A DNA stretch of 51,039 nucleotides from Rhodobiaceae bacterium (GTDB lineage: Bacteria; Pseudomonadota; Alphaproteobacteria; Rhizobiales; JANQQB01), in NCBI GenBank assembly GCA_028285165.1, contig JANQQB010000123.1, forward strand, positions 1 through 51,039, in the 5' to 3' direction. Under the pieces are notes generated by a model. That model saw only the letters and a program-made list of their open reading frames with translations. It made no database searches and had not been told where the DNA came from. Numbering within the stretch: position 1 is the first letter of the stretch; each line of letters begins with the position of its first letter. This document shows positions 9,081 through 19,378 of this stretch, one piece after another. The translations under genes and the position numbers were made by a program.

Positions 9081-9480
9081 GGGAAAGGGCGACGATCGAC
9101 CTGGGGCTGGATAGTCTCGCCGGGAGCGGTCCCGGCCGTTGATTCATAAACTCTATCGTCTCAGCACGGACACCCGGCTAAAACAAGGCCGACGCTTGCG
9201 CGGGTACCGACCTGTTGTGCTTTACAGCGAATGCGCCTAAAAGGCCGCCATGGCTCTGATATCGATCATCCGTCGAATTATTCGCCCGGCCTCCGCCTGA
9301 GGCGCTTGATGCAAGCGCCCGCGAGGGGACCGGGAACTTTTCCTTCGCCATTTGCCCAAGATCGTAAGCGGACGTTTGAACAACGCCGCGCGTGATGATA
9401 CCCCAACGCCCGAACCGTACCGAGCCGCGCCGCACCGAGCTGGCCGCGCGCCGGGCGGACAAACCATTAGGACGCCTTCG
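9081..9480. other. Intergenic region upstream of ileS
   Basis: This 400-bp divergent gap holds the promoters of the glycosyltransferase and of ileS, neither clearly recognisable. A tight perfect inverted repeat lies at 9301-9319: GGCGCTTG, a 3-nt spacer ATG, then CAAGCGCC. It could be a small hairpin or a dimeric protein site. No tRNA-like or T-box-like structure was recognised. The reading frame upstream of the ileS ATG is open but not conserved-looking. Confidence 0.45.
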
Positions 9481-12438
9481 ATGACCGATCAGCGCCAGGA
9501 CCGCGATTATTCCGAAACCCTGTTCCTGCCGAAGACAGACTTTCCCATGCGGGCCGGTCTGCCGAAAAAGGAACCGGAAATCCTGAAACGATGGCAGGAC
9601 ATGGATCTCTACCGCAAATTGCGGGAGGCCTCGGCTGGCAGGGAAAAATTCATCCTGCACGACGGTCCGCCCTACGCCAACGGCAACATCCATATCGGCA
9701 CCGGGCTCAACAAGATCCTGAAGGATGTGGTCACGCGCTCCTTCCAGATGCAGGGCTACGATTCCAATTATGTGCCGGGTTGGGATTGCCACGGCCTGCC
9801 GATCGAATGGAAGATCGAGGAACGCTACCGCGCCAAGGGCAAGGACAAGGACGCGGTGCCGATCAACGAATTCCGCAAGGAATGCCGGGATTTCGCCGAA
9901 GGCTGGATCGGTGTGCAGGCCGAGGAGTTCAAACGGCTCGGCGTGGTCGGCGATTTCGAGAATCCGTACACGACCATGGCGTTCTCCGCCGAAGCGCATA
10001 TCGCCGCCGAACTCATCAAGTTCGCGGTCTCCGGCCAATTGTATCGCGGCTCAAAACCAGTGATGTGGTCGGTCGTGGAAAAGACCGCGCTTGCCGAAGC
10101 CGAGGTCGAGTATCACGACTATCAGTCCGATATGATCTGGACCCGATTCCCGGTGGTGTCCGGCCCGGATGCGCTTGTCGGCGTGCCGGTCGTCATCTGG
10201 ACAACGACGCCTTGGACGATCCCCGGCAACCGCGCGATCTGCTATTCCGACAAGATCGCCTACGGCGTGTACGAAGTGACCGAGGCACCCGCGGACAATT
10301 GGGCCGTGCCGGGCGACCGATTGATCCTTGCCGATGCCCTTGCCGAGGACGTGTTCCGGCAGGCCCGGGTCGAAACCTTCAGAAAGGTCGACACGCTGTC
10401 GGCGGAGACGCTGGGATCACTGGTCTGCGCCCACCCGCTGCGCGGCGCCGGCCTCGGCGGTTATCAGTTCGATGTGCCGCTGTTCAACGGCGCCCACGTG
10501 ACTGACGACCAGGGGACCGGTTTCGTCCACACCGCTCCCGGCCACGGCCGCGAGGACTTTGAGATCTGGATGGAAAACGGTCGTCTCCTGGCCGAGCGCG
10601 GCATTGAGACCGCCATCCCCTACACGGTCGACGCCGACGGCGCCTACACCGAGGATGCCCCCGGTTTTACCGGCGAACAGGTGATCACCCACAAGGGCGA
10701 GAAGGGCAAGGCGAACCGGGCCGTGACCGACGCCCTGCGTGAGGCCGGCATGCTTGTCGCAACGGGTCGCCTGAAACACCAGTACCCGCATTCCTGGCGG
10801 TCCAAGAAACCGGTGATCTTCCGCAATACGCCGCAATGGTTCGTCTATATGGACCGCGATATCGCCGATGTCGTGCCGCTGGAAGGCGGCGGCAAGACGC
10901 TGCGCGACACGGCGCTTGCCGCCATCGACGCGACGCGCTTCGTACCGGCGCCGGGCCAGAACCGGCTGCGGGCGATGATCGAAAACCGGCCGGACTGGGT
11001 GCTGTCTCGGCAACGCGCCTGGGGCGTGCCGATCACGGTCTTCGTGCACCAAAAAACCGGCCAGATGATCCCCGGCGCAAACTTCGCCGGCAACGACGCG
11101 TTGCGCGACCGGATCTTCGAAGCTTTCTCGGAAGAAGGCGCCGATGCCTGGTTCGAAGACGACGCCCGGGACCGCTTCCTCAAAGGGCTGGTGGACGATC
11201 CGTCAGAATGGGACAAGGTCGACGACATTCTCGACGTCTGGTTCGATTCCGGTTCCACCCATGCTTTCTGCCTGGAACAGCGACCGGACCTGAAATGGCC
11301 GGCCTCGATCTACCTGGAAGGCTCCGACCAGCACCGCGGCTGGTTCCATTCCTCGCTCCTGGAAAGTTGCGGGACACGTGGACGGGCACCCTACGACATC
11401 GTGCTGACGCACGGCTTCGTGCTCGACGAGGAAGGCCGGAAAATGTCGAAATCGCTCGGCAATACGGTGACGCCGCAGGACGTGATCAAACAATCGGGCG
11501 CAGATATCCTGCGGCTGTGGGCCATGTCGTCGGATTACTGGGACGACCTGCGCATCGGGCCGGAGATCCTGAAGACCAATGTGGACGCCTACCGGAAACT
11601 GCGCAACACGCTGCGTTGGATGCTCGGGTCGCTGGCGCATTTCGAAGGCCAGACCGTGGCGCATTCGGAAATGCCGGAACTGGAACGGCTGATCCTGCAC
11701 CGCCTGCACGCACTCGACGGCGTCGTGCGCCAGGGATATCGCGACTTCGACTACAAGCGCGTTTTCTCGGCGCTGTTCACGTTCATGACGGTCGACCTTT
11801 CGGCGTTTTACTTCGATATCCGCAAGGACGCGCTCTATTGCGACCCTTATTCCAGCCCGACCCGGCGGGCCTGCCTGCAGGTGATCGACCGGGTGTTCGA
11901 CACGCTCACCGTCTGGTTGGCACCGATGCTGTGTTTCACCATGGAAGAGGCCTGGCAGGAGCGGCGCGGGTCGCCGGACGGTTCAGTGCACCTGGAAGTG
12001 TTCCCGGACCTGCCCGATGCCTGGCGCGACGATGCACTGGCCGCGAAATGGACCCGTATCCGCGAACTGCGCCGGGTCGTGACGGGCGCGCTCGAGATCG
12101 AGCGGCGTGAAAAACGCATCGGCTCATCGCTCGAAGCGCATCCGACGGTCTATGTCGACAACGCCGACATCCTGGCGGCGATGCAGGGTATCGACCTCGC
12201 GGAAATCGCGATCACGAGCCAGGCCGACCTTGTGGAAGGCGACGGGCCGGCTGAGGCATTCCGGCTCGATGATGTGAGTGGTGTCGCGGTGGTGCCCGGC
12301 CGCGCCGAGGGAAGCAAATGCGCCCGGTCCTGGAAAGTGCTGCCCGATGTTGGATCGGATCCGGACTGGCCCGACATTTCACCGCGCGACGCCGACGCCA
12401 TGCGAGAATATGAGGCGCGCGGCACGGCAGCGGCATGA
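9481..12438 (+). CDS. ileS: Isoleucyl-tRNA synthetase
   Basis: This 985-residue class I synthetase charges tRNA-Ile. It has the HIGH-type motif [12 protein letters not shown] starting at residue 71 and the KMSKS loop ([11 protein letters not shown]) at about residue 654. The editing domain lies between them, with [17 protein letters not shown] and [12 protein letters not shown]. The start is placed at ATG 9481 ([17 protein letters not shown]), where conserved sequence begins; the open frame further upstream looks unconserved. The C-terminus lacks an obvious Cys-rich zinc ribbon. The gene overlaps lspA by four bases, forming an ileS-lspA operon. Confidence 0.98.
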   Translation: MTDQRQDRDYSETLFLPKTDFPMRAGLPKKEPEILKRWQDMDLYRKLREASAGREKFILHDGPPYANGNIHIGTGLNKILKDVVTRSFQMQGYDSNYVPGWDCHGLPIEWKIEERYRAKGKDKDAVPINEFRKECRDFAEGWIGVQAEEFKRLGVVGDFENPYTTMAFSAEAHIAAELIKFAVSGQLYRGSKPVMWSVVEKTALAEAEVEYHDYQSDMIWTRFPVVSGPDALVGVPVVIWTTTPWTIPGNRAICYSDKIAYGVYEVTEAPADNWAVPGDRLILADALAEDVFRQARVETFRKVDTLSAETLGSLVCAHPLRGAGLGGYQFDVPLFNGAHVTDDQGTGFVHTAPGHGREDFEIWMENGRLLAERGIETAIPYTVDADGAYTEDAPGFTGEQVITHKGEKGKANRAVTDALREAGMLVATGRLKHQYPHSWRSKKPVIFRNTPQWFVYMDRDIADVVPLEGGGKTLRDTALAAIDATRFVPAPGQNRLRAMIENRPDWVLSRQRAWGVPITVFVHQKTGQMIPGANFAGNDALRDRIFEAFSEEGADAWFEDDARDRFLKGLVDDPSEWDKVDDILDVWFDSGSTHAFCLEQRPDLKWPASIYLEGSDQHRGWFHSSLLESCGTRGRAPYDIVLTHGFVLDEEGRKMSKSLGNTVTPQDVIKQSGADILRLWAMSSDYWDDLRIGPEILKTNVDAYRKLRNTLRWMLGSLAHFEGQTVAHSEMPELERLILHRLHALDGVVRQGYRDFDYKRVFSALFTFMTVDLSAFYFDIRKDALYCDPYSSPTRRACLQVIDRVFDTLTVWLAPMLCFTMEEAWQERRGSPDGSVHLEVFPDLPDAWRDDALAAKWTRIRELRRVVTGALEIERREKRIGSSLEAHPTVYVDNADILAAMQGIDLAEIAITSQADLVEGDGPAEAFRLDDVSGVAVVPGRAEGSKCARSWKVLPDVGSDPDWPDISPRDADAMREYEARGTAAA

Positions 12439-12947
12439 GCAACGCAACGCCCGACCTGAAGGCCTTGCGCCGATTGGGGGTGTTTGTCGCGGCAATCGGC
12501 CTGGTCAGCGATCAGGCCGTCAAGCTGTGGCTTCTGTTCGGTCTCGACATGCAGAACAGGCCGCCGATCGAGTTGCTGCCGTTTTTCGATGTCGTTTCGG
12601 TATGGAATTACGGCATCAGCTACGGCCTGTTCCAGCAGGAATCGGATCTCGGTCGCGCCGTATTGCTCGGCATTACCGTGGTCGCACTGGTCTTTCTGAT
12701 CTATTGGCTCTGGCAGGCCGGGTCCCGGGTCGCGGCGATAAGTCTCGGCCTGGTCATCGGCGGGGCGATCGGCAATGGCATCGATCGCGCCGTGTACGGC
12801 GCGGTGTTCGATTTCGCGCATTTTCACATCGGTAGCTTTTCATGGTATATCTTTAACTTGGCGGATGTATGGATCGTTGCGGGTGTTGCCGGATTGCTGT
12901 ACGACGCCTTTACGACGAGCCCGGAAAAAGCCACAAACCGCGATTAG
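12435..12947 (+). CDS. lspA: Lipoprotein signal peptidase II
   Basis: This 170-residue inner-membrane aspartyl protease cleaves lipoprotein signal peptides. Four hydrophobic segments are visible. Both catalytic aspartates are in place: [10 protein letters not shown] and [11 protein letters not shown]. The ATG overlaps the ileS stop, so translation is coupled. The next gene encodes a lipoprotein, a likely substrate of this enzyme. Confidence 0.97.
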   Translation: MSNATPDLKALRRLGVFVAAIGLVSDQAVKLWLLFGLDMQNRPPIELLPFFDVVSVWNYGISYGLFQQESDLGRAVLLGITVVALVFLIYWLWQAGSRVAAISLGLVIGGAIGNGIDRAVYGAVFDFAHFHIGSFSWYIFNLADVWIVAGVAGLLYDAFTTSPEKATNRD

Positions 12948-12994
12948 CGGTCCGTTGGGGATGGCGATCGGGCGACGATGGAGAGAGTTTGTCC

Positions 12995-13687
12995 ATGACA
13001 CGGTTTTCCGGATTGATTCGCGGCGCATGCGCCGCCGGCATTGCGCTTTCGCTGGCCGGTTGCGGCAGCATGCTGAGCGGTGACCCCTACTCGGAAGATC
13101 TCGCCGAAAGCGGCGAAAAGGATTCGCTGAGCTACTCGCTGTCCCGGCGGATCGTGACCGGCTTCGGCGGCCAGAGCGGCAGCAGTCAGAAGAACATCAA
13201 ATATGCGCCGCGCGGGCCCTTGGCCGTGCCGCCGGCCATGGAACTCAAAGAACCCGAGGACGCCCAAAAGGTCACGGCGGAAATGCCGAACTGGCCGAAG
13301 GAGTCCAACGAGGCCGACGCCTACATCGCCAGCCTTGAAGAGGCCAAGACGCACCGCGAACGAACCCGCGACGATTGGGAAAACCCGGTCATTCCGGGCC
13401 GCGAAATGGCGCGATACCGGGTGATTGGCGGCGGACGTCTGGGCAATGAAGCCGACAACGACCAGGGTGACCAGGCTCCGGTCATGACCCGGGAACAGGC
13501 CGAACAGTTTTCCGAGGACGTGGAGGAATTCCGGTCGGCGGAAATCGACGGTGCGCCCCGTCGGCAATACCTGATCGAACCGCCCTCGACCTACCGGACA
13601 CCGGATCCTGGATCCGAACTGCCCTCCAAGGTCAAGGTCAAGTCCGAGAGGAAATCCGACGACTGGGAAAATCCGGGCGGCTATTGA
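12995..13687 (+). CDS. Outer-membrane lipoprotein, DUF3035/BamF-like
   Basis: This 230-residue protein has a signal peptide ending in the lipobox LAGC near residue 23, so the mature form should be a lipid-anchored periplasmic protein. The segment KYAPRGPLAVPPAMELKEPE resembles the 'APLxxPPxxxLRpP' core of DUF3035 proteins, which include BamF of the alphaproteobacterial outer-membrane assembly complex. The position right after lspA and before two M16 genes is the usual DUF3035 location. The remaining sequence is long, charged and Trp/Asn-rich (DDWENP occurs twice), longer than typical BamF. The family link is therefore likely but not certain. Confidence 0.65.
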   Translation: MTRFSGLIRGACAAGIALSLAGCGSMLSGDPYSEDLAESGEKDSLSYSLSRRIVTGFGGQSGSSQKNIKYAPRGPLAVPPAMELKEPEDAQKVTAEMPNWPKESNEADAYIASLEEAKTHRERTRDDWENPVIPGREMARYRVIGGGRLGNEADNDQGDQAPVMTREQAEQFSEDVEEFRSAEIDGAPRRQYLIEPPSTYRTPDPGSELPSKVKVKSERKSDDWENPGGY

Positions 13688-13738
13688 TCCGCCGGACGTG
13701 ACCGCGTCGTAGCAATACACAGATTCTTTATTATGGGT

Positions 13739-13760
13739 CGCTTCGATTCGCCTCGAAGCG
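13739..13760. other. Stem-loop upstream of the first M16 gene
   Basis: CGCTTCGA at 13739-13746 pairs perfectly with TCGAAGCG at 13753-13760 across a 6-nt loop. It lies between the lipoprotein stop (13687) and the M16 start. No T-run follows, so it is either a weak terminator, an mRNA-processing hairpin or a dimeric protein site. Confidence 0.4.
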
Positions 13761-13797
13761 GCCTATATTCGTTCAAACGATTCGAGAGGTGCGGTGC

Positions 13798-15243
13798 ATG
13801 ACCCCTTCCGGTTCCGCCAGAGCTTGGCCCGGTTCCTTTGGCAATTTCGATCCCGTTAAACACTTTATTGTGTTCACGCTGACGGTTTTTGCGGCTGCTT
13901 TCATAGCCGACGCGGCCAGTGCGAAAGATGAAGCCGAGCAGCGCGTCTTTCCCGACGTCAAGATCGGCGGAAACCTGGACACGTTCACCCTCGACAACGG
14001 CCTTGAAGTCGTTGTCATTCCGGATCGCCGGGCTCCGGTGGTCACGCACATGATCTGGTACAAGGCCGGATCGGCCGACGAACCGCCCGGAAAGTCCGGC
14101 ATCGCCCACTATCTCGAGCACCTGATGTTCAAGGGCACCAAGACCTATCCGGACGGGGAGTTCTCAAAAGTCATTGCTGCGGTCGGTGGACGCGAAAATG
14201 CCTTCACCTCCTACGATTACACCGCCTATTTCCAGCGTGTCTCCAAGGAACATCTGAAGACGATGATGACCTATGAGGCGGATCGGATGAGCAATCTCAT
14301 CCTGACGCAGGAGGCCATCGACGCGGAATTGCAGGTCGTCTTGGAAGAGCGCGCGGAACGGACCGATAACGATCCGAGCGCCCAGCTCAGCGAAACCATG
14401 AACGCCATGCTGTTCTCGCACAACAATTACGGCGTGCCGATCATCGGCTGGGAGAACGAGATCCGCAGCCTGCGCGTGGAAGACGCGCTGGCCTTTTACG
14501 ACCAGTTTTATACGCCCAACAACGCGATCCTCGTGATTGCCGGCGACGTGGCCACCGACGAGGTCAAGGCCATGGTCGCCGACACCTGGGCCAAGGTTCC
14601 GCGCCGGTCCGAGCCGCCGAAACGTGTGCGCCAGGCGCTGCCGGCCTATCACGGCGACCGGGTCGTGACGTTTCCGAACCCGCGTGTGCGCGAACCGTCC
14701 GTTCGCCGCGCATGGGTGGTTCCGAGCAGCCAGACAGCCCCCGAAGGCGAATCCGAAGCGCTTGACGTGCTTGCCTCGATCCTCGGCGCCGGCTCGACTA
14801 GCCGGATCTATCGGTCTCTGGTGGTGGACCAGAAAATGGCAACCTATGCCGGCGGCTGGTATGGCGGTACGGCACTCGGCGATACGCGGTTCATGGTCTA
14901 CGGATCGCCAGTCAACGGTCGGACGAATGACGAAATCCTGACTGCCATCGATTCGGAAATCGAAAAACTGATCGAAGGCGGCGTCACCGACCAGGAAATG
15001 CGTCTTGCCAAGAAATCTCTGATTTCCGGTGCCTTTTTCGCTCAGGACAGTCAGAGTTCCCTGGCTCGCATTTTCGGGTCGGCGCTGGTGATCGAGTCCA
15101 CGGTGGAGAGCGTACAGAACTGGCCGTCGAGGATCGAAGCCGTGACCAAGGAAGATGTCGTCGCGGTCGCCCGGAAATATCTTTTGTCGGACCAGACCGT
15201 CACCGGCTATCTGCTGCCGAGCCCAGTCGACGAGAAGTCGTAA
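13798..15243 (+). CDS. M16 family zinc metallopeptidase (catalytic member)
   Basis: This 481-residue exported M16 peptidase has the inverted zinc motif HYLEH at residues 104-108 and the downstream glutamate region VVLEERAERTDN. A signal-like hydrophobic segment ending ASA (about residues 23-41) follows a 22-residue leader, so it should act in the periplasm. The C-terminal domain has SRIYRSLVVDQKMATYAG at the place of the usual R/Y substrate-binding region. ATG 13798 follows a GAGAGG ribosome site; a GTG three codons upstream is possible. It pairs with the next gene, as in PqqL-like two-subunit M16 systems. Confidence 0.92.
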   Translation: MTPSGSARAWPGSFGNFDPVKHFIVFTLTVFAAAFIADAASAKDEAEQRVFPDVKIGGNLDTFTLDNGLEVVVIPDRRAPVVTHMIWYKAGSADEPPGKSGIAHYLEHLMFKGTKTYPDGEFSKVIAAVGGRENAFTSYDYTAYFQRVSKEHLKTMMTYEADRMSNLILTQEAIDAELQVVLEERAERTDNDPSAQLSETMNAMLFSHNNYGVPIIGWENEIRSLRVEDALAFYDQFYTPNNAILVIAGDVATDEVKAMVADTWAKVPRRSEPPKRVRQALPAYHGDRVVTFPNPRVREPSVRRAWVVPSSQTAPEGESEALDVLASILGAGSTSRIYRSLVVDQKMATYAGGWYGGTALGDTRFMVYGSPVNGRTNDEILTAIDSEIEKLIEGGVTDQEMRLAKKSLISGAFFAQDSQSSLARIFGSALVIESTVESVQNWPSRIEAVTKEDVVAVARKYLLSDQTVTGYLLPSPVDEKS

Positions 15244-15367
15244 GGGCGGATTGCCCGCCTCAAGTGACAGGCGGACCGGAAGCGCCGGTCCGCACACTGC
15301 CTCGCCCTGTTTGCCCTGACTGAACACGACCGACGCTGTCGTGCCTGCTGAACCGGATGGACCGCGC

Positions 15368-16702
15368 ATGATTCACGCATTTCAGACCCGTCTCGATCGC
15401 ATGCCCTTTGCCTTTGTCCTTCTCGCCTTGCTGGCCCTGTTCGTCATGGCGAGGCCTGCGGCAGCAGTGGATGTGCAAAAAGTGGTTAGTCCGGGCGGCA
15501 TCGAAGCCTGGCTCGTGGAAGAGCACACCGTGCCACTCATCGCGATGAATTTTGCGTTTCTCGGCGGCAGCGCCCAGGATCCGGCCGGCAAGAGCGGCGT
15601 TGCCAACATGGTCTCGTCGCTGCTCGACGAGGGCGCGGACGACCTGGACAGCCAGGCCTTCCAGCGGGCGCTGGAAGAAACCCAGGCGCGCATTCGCTTC
15701 AGCGCTGGGCGTGACAATTTCTACGGCGAAATCCGCACCCTGTCGTTCCAGGCCGCGGAAAGCTTTGTGCTCCTGAAAAAGGCCATCAACGCCCCGCGCT
15801 TCGATGCCGAGCCCACCGAGCGCATCAGACGCCAGGTGCTGACCGGCATCAAACGCAGCGAAACGGATCCGGATTCGATCGCCAACAAGACCCTGTTCGC
15901 CACCTTGTTTCCGGATCATCCCTACGGCCGGCGCTCAAGCGGAACACTCGAAAGCGTCGAGAGCCTGACGCGGGACGATCTGGTCGGCTTTCACACATCG
16001 GTGTTTACGCGGGACAACCTCAAGATCGGCGTCGTCGGCGCCATCAGCGCGGAAGATCTCGGACCGCTGCTCGATCGGGTTTTCGGTGATCTTCCGGCAG
16101 AAGGCGGCGTGGTTCCTATTGCGAAAATCGTTCCGACCGCCGGCGCACGCGTTTCGCCGGCTCTCGACGTACCGCAATCCGCTATCCGGCTGGCGCTCCC
16201 GTCGATCAAACGCGCCGATCCGAACTACCTGGCGGCCTATGTGATGAACCACATCCTCGGCGGCGGCACGTTTACTTCGCGTCTGTTTTCCGAAGTCCGT
16301 GAGAAACGCGGGCTGGCCTATTCCGTCTATTCGCACATGCTGCCGCTGGACAGCTCGGCGGTGCTGTTCGTCGGCGCAGGCAGCCGTGAAGAGACCGCTG
16401 GCCAGACGGTCGCTCTGATCCTTGAGGAACTTCGGCGCATGGGCGAGGAAGGCCCGACGCCGGAAGAATTGCAGAAAGCCAAGGATTTCCTGACCGGCAG
16501 TTATGCGCTGCGATTCGACACGTCGAACAAGATCGCCGGGCAATTGCTCGGCCTGCAACTGAACGAATTGCCGGCGGAGTACATCAACACACGCAACGAC
16601 CAGATCCGGGCGCTGACGCTCGACGACGTGAAGGCCATGGCGCGCAAGCTTCTGGAAAACGCCGATCCGTCGGTGGTGGTCGTAGGGCGCCAGGCGGGGT
16701 AA
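15368..16702 (+). CDS. M16 family protein lacking the zinc motif (partner subunit)
   Basis: This 444-residue protein has an N-terminal signal peptide (FVLLALLALFVMARPAAA). At the position of HxxEH it reads GKSGVANMVSSLLDEG, so the zinc ligands are absent and the protein is probably not a peptidase by itself. The C-terminal R/Y motif is intact (SEVREKRGLAYSVYS). Such partners form heterodimers in which one subunit supplies zinc and the other the R/Y pair. The two genes here show this split. ATG 15368 is chosen over a GTG 27 nt upstream because the signal peptide starts properly there. Confidence 0.9.
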   Translation: MIHAFQTRLDRMPFAFVLLALLALFVMARPAAAVDVQKVVSPGGIEAWLVEEHTVPLIAMNFAFLGGSAQDPAGKSGVANMVSSLLDEGADDLDSQAFQRALEETQARIRFSAGRDNFYGEIRTLSFQAAESFVLLKKAINAPRFDAEPTERIRRQVLTGIKRSETDPDSIANKTLFATLFPDHPYGRRSSGTLESVESLTRDDLVGFHTSVFTRDNLKIGVVGAISAEDLGPLLDRVFGDLPAEGGVVPIAKIVPTAGARVSPALDVPQSAIRLALPSIKRADPNYLAAYVMNHILGGGTFTSRLFSEVREKRGLAYSVYSHMLPLDSSAVLFVGAGSREETAGQTVALILEELRRMGEEGPTPEELQKAKDFLTGSYALRFDTSNKIAGQLLGLQLNELPAEYINTRNDQIRALTLDDVKAMARKLLENADPSVVVVGRQAG

Positions 16703-16717
16703 TTCCGCGGATCTGAA

Positions 16718-17221
16718 ATGGAAACGGAAATACACCCGGCCGCTCTGTCGGTCGGGGATGAAGAACACGGCGAACGGGCGCAAACCTCGCCCATGGACGA
16801 AGCGCTTAGGCTGGCGCGCCTTGGGGCGGAGGCGGGTGAAGTGCCGGTCGGCGCCGTCATTGTCCGGGAAAACAGAATTATCGCGTCCGCGCACAATGCG
16901 CCGCGGGCGCTCAACGATCCGACCGCGCATGCGGAAATCCTGGCGATCCGGGCCGCCGCAGATCTTCTCCAGTCCGAGCGGCTTGAGACCTGCGACCTCT
17001 ACGTGACGCTCGAACCCTGCGCCATGTGCACAGCCGCGATTTCCTTCGCCCGCATCCGCCGGCTGTATTACGGCGCGCGCGATCCGAAAGGCGGCGCCGT
17101 GGAGTCCGGCCCGCGGTTTTTCAACCAGCCGACCTGTCACCATGCGCCGGAGGTCTATGCCGGGATCGGTGAGCAGGAAGCCGCGGCGCTCCTCAAAGCG
17201 TTTTTTGCCGCGCGACGCTGA
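16718..17221 (+). CDS. tadA: tRNA adenosine(34) deaminase
   Basis: This 167-residue enzyme converts A34 to inosine in tRNA-Arg(ACG). Its zinc site comprises HAE (His at residue 71) and PCAMC near residue 100. The stretch ARDPKGGAVESGPRFF with the tail PTCHHAPEVYAGIGE is typical of alphaproteobacterial TadA rather than guanine deaminase. The N-terminal 25 residues before MDEALRLARLGAEAGE are unusual, and translation could start at that later Met (16793). It lies 15 nt behind the M16 pair and is probably co-transcribed. Confidence 0.9.
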   Translation: METEIHPAALSVGDEEHGERAQTSPMDEALRLARLGAEAGEVPVGAVIVRENRIIASAHNAPRALNDPTAHAEILAIRAAADLLQSERLETCDLYVTLEPCAMCTAAISFARIRRLYYGARDPKGGAVESGPRFFNQPTCHHAPEVYAGIGEQEAAALLKAFFAARR

Positions 17222-17340
17222 TCGCCTGTGCTTCGGCCGCTCGCCCCCTGGAGCGGTGATGGAAGCGATCACAAAGTGTCATTGGACGCGCCTTAGCGCC
17301 TCTGCCAGCATGCCGCCATGATCCTCCTGCCCCTGCCCTC

Positions 17341-18288
17341 ATGACCCTGTCGCCCGCCGAAGCCGCTCCGCGGGCTGCCACGCCTGTGCGGCCCGCAGAG
17401 AAACCGTTTACGGCCGGCGATTTGGGTCTCTACGGCGTAACGCTGTTCGTCTGGGGCACGAGCTGGTACGCGATCAAGCTGCAATTGGGCGTCGTGGCAC
17501 CTGAGGTTTCGCTGGTCTGGCGCTTCGGCCTTGCGACGCTTCTGATGGCAATCTGGGCCTGGGTCAGCGGTGTGCAGGTGCGCTTTCCGGCCGAGATTCA
17601 TGTCCGGTTCGCCGCTATCGGCGTCCTGATGTTTTCGACGAACTTTGCGCTGTTTTACTATGCCGGTCTTTACGTGCCCTCCGGGCTGCTTGCCGTCATC
17701 TTTTCCACGGCCTCGATCGGCAGCATGCTGTTTGCCGCGCTTCTCTACGGCGACGCCCTCACCGGACGCATGATCGCGGGCGCCGTACTCGGCTTTGCGG
17801 GCGTGCTCTGCCTGTTCCTTCCCGAAATCCTTGGCACGGTCTTCGACAGCAGGGCGCTGTTCGCGCTGGCCATGGGCGGTGTTGCGGTGATCTGTTTCTG
17901 CGCAGGCGGCATGGTCGCCCGGTCGCTGCAGAATGCCGACGTTCCGCTGGTGGCGGCAAATCTTTGGGGCATGGTCTACGGCACCGCCTGGATGGCGGTG
18001 GTCGCGTTTCTGTCCGGCGACCCGTTCATAATCGATACCAGCCCGAGCTATCTGGGATCGCTCCTGTGGCTGGCCTTCTTTTCAACCGTCATTGCGTTTG
18101 CCGCCTACCTGTCGCTGCTGCGCCGCATCGGGCCTGGCCGCGCAGGATACGCGACTGTGATGTTTCCCGTTATCGCGCTGGCTATCTCGACGGCACTTGA
18201 GGGCTATCAATGGACGCTTGTCGGCGGCCTTGGCGTCGCGTTGGCGCTCGGCGGCAACCTGCTCGTATTGCGTCGGCCCGGCCGTTGA
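17341..18288 (+). CDS. DMT superfamily (EamA) transporter
   Basis: This 315-residue protein has about ten hydrophobic helices arranged as two EamA repeats. One repeat begins at LGLYGVTLFVWGTSWYAIKL and the second near ALAMGGVAVICFCAGG. Family members export amino acids, purine-like metabolites or drugs; the substrate is not readable here. An N-terminal tail of about 25 residues rich in Ala and Pro precedes the first helix. It converges with the LysR gene at 18314, so the two are not one operon. Confidence 0.88.
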   Translation: MTLSPAEAAPRAATPVRPAEKPFTAGDLGLYGVTLFVWGTSWYAIKLQLGVVAPEVSLVWRFGLATLLMAIWAWVSGVQVRFPAEIHVRFAAIGVLMFSTNFALFYYAGLYVPSGLLAVIFSTASIGSMLFAALLYGDALTGRMIAGAVLGFAGVLCLFLPEILGTVFDSRALFALAMGGVAVICFCAGGMVARSLQNADVPLVAANLWGMVYGTAWMAVVAFLSGDPFIIDTSPSYLGSLLWLAFFSTVIAFAAYLSLLRRIGPGRAGYATVMFPVIALAISTALEGYQWTLVGGLGVALALGGNLLVLRRPGR

Positions 18289-18313
18289 CCGGATCGTCGG
18301 GAATGCCGACGGA

Positions 18314-19198
18314 CTATTCAGCCGCCGTCGCCATGGACAGGTTATCCAGGGACGACAGGATGTGGGCTTCCAGCGCGTCGACGAGCGGCGAGGAATGGTC
18401 CCATGACCGCATGATCGCGATTTCGCACAGCGGCAGGGGCGGGAAGCCGTCGCGTTCGGTCAGGATGCGCATGCCCGGCCTCAACGCCGATTCCGGCAGG
18501 ATCGAGACAGCCAATCCGGCCAGAACCGTGGCGCCGACGGCGGCCGAATTCCAGCTTGCATACAGAATCCGGTAATCCCGGCCCGTCCGTTCCAGTTCCG
18601 CCAGACCGGCCGCCCGCCAATCGCATGTCGGGCGACCGAGCGCCAGCGGCAACGGGTCTTCTTCATGCACGTCATGGCGGACCGAAGAGACCCAGAGAAG
18701 CGGTTCGCGCCGCACCACCTCGGCAGCGAAATGTTCCGGTTTGTCGACATGGGTGATGATCGAGATATCCAGGTCGTTGGCCCTCAGACACTCGACCAGG
18801 TTCGGCGTCGGAGCGCAGACCACGGTGACCTCGGCACGCGGATTGGAGCGGGCGAAACGCGCGAGAATCTCCGGCAGGAAGCGGTCGGCATAATCGTCCG
18901 GCGTGCCGAGCCGTACACGGCCCGTCAGTTCGTCCTCGTCGAAGGCGGACAGGGTTTCGTCGTTCAGGCGCACCATGCGCCGGGCATAGTGCAGCAGCCG
19001 TTCGCCATCCTCCGACAGTTTCGACTGCCGTCCGTCACGCACGAAAATCGGCCGACCGAGACGATCCTCCAGGCGCCGCATCTGCATCGATACCGCCGAT
19101 TGCGTCTTGTGAACCACATTGGCCGCCCGGGTAAACGAGCCGCTTTCCGCGATGGCAATGAAGGTTCGTAACTGGTCGAGATCCAGTGTTCCCGCCAT
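18314..19198 (-). CDS. LysR family transcriptional regulator
   Basis: This 294-residue protein has an N-terminal winged helix (LDLDQLRTFIAIAESGSFTRAA, with the recognition helix KTQSAVSMQMRRLEDRLG) and a C-terminal periplasmic-binding-like sensor domain (VRLGTPDDYADRFLPEIL). It resembles LrhA/HexA-type regulators. A perfect T-N11-A site lies 26 bp upstream of its start, which fits autoregulation and control of the divergent DUF1127 gene. The ligand is unknown. Confidence 0.92.
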   Translation of the reverse strand: MAGTLDLDQLRTFIAIAESGSFTRAANVVHKTQSAVSMQMRRLEDRLGRPIFVRDGRQSKLSEDGERLLHYARRMVRLNDETLSAFDEDELTGRVRLGTPDDYADRFLPEILARFARSNPRAEVTVVCAPTPNLVECLRANDLDISIITHVDKPEHFAAEVVRREPLLWVSSVRHDVHEEDPLPLALGRPTCDWRAAGLAELERTGRDYRILYASWNSAAVGATVLAGLAVSILPESALRPGMRILTERDGFPPLPLCEIAIMRSWDHSSPLVDALEAHILSSLDNLSMATAAE

Positions 19199-19223
19199 GA
19201 TGTTTTGGCTTCCGTTTCGTCAG

Positions 19224-19238
19224 ATCAAATTTCTTGAT
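19224..19238. promoter_or_regulatory. LysR-type operator (T-N11-A)
   Basis: ATCAA-ATTTC-TTGAT is a perfect inverted repeat containing TCAAATTTCTTGA, which fits the LysR box T-N11-A exactly. It lies 26 bp from the LysR start codon and about 140 bp upstream of the divergent DUF1127 gene, the expected place for an autoregulatory site. Confidence 0.7.
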
Positions 19239-19378
19239 GATTAGGATTAGAAACATTCACTGGACTAATCAATAAAAATCCCCAAATCTGGCCTGGTTCC
19301 GTAACAGCAGACTGAATCAGCACCCGGCCGCGCATGCGACGGGGTGCGTTTGCGCCTGCCAGATTTTGGAGAAAACTC

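Noticed and set aside
9178-10038. Minus-strand frame antisense to the start of ileS
   Set aside because: IleS motifs on the plus strand are intact; the antisense frame has no recognisable domain.
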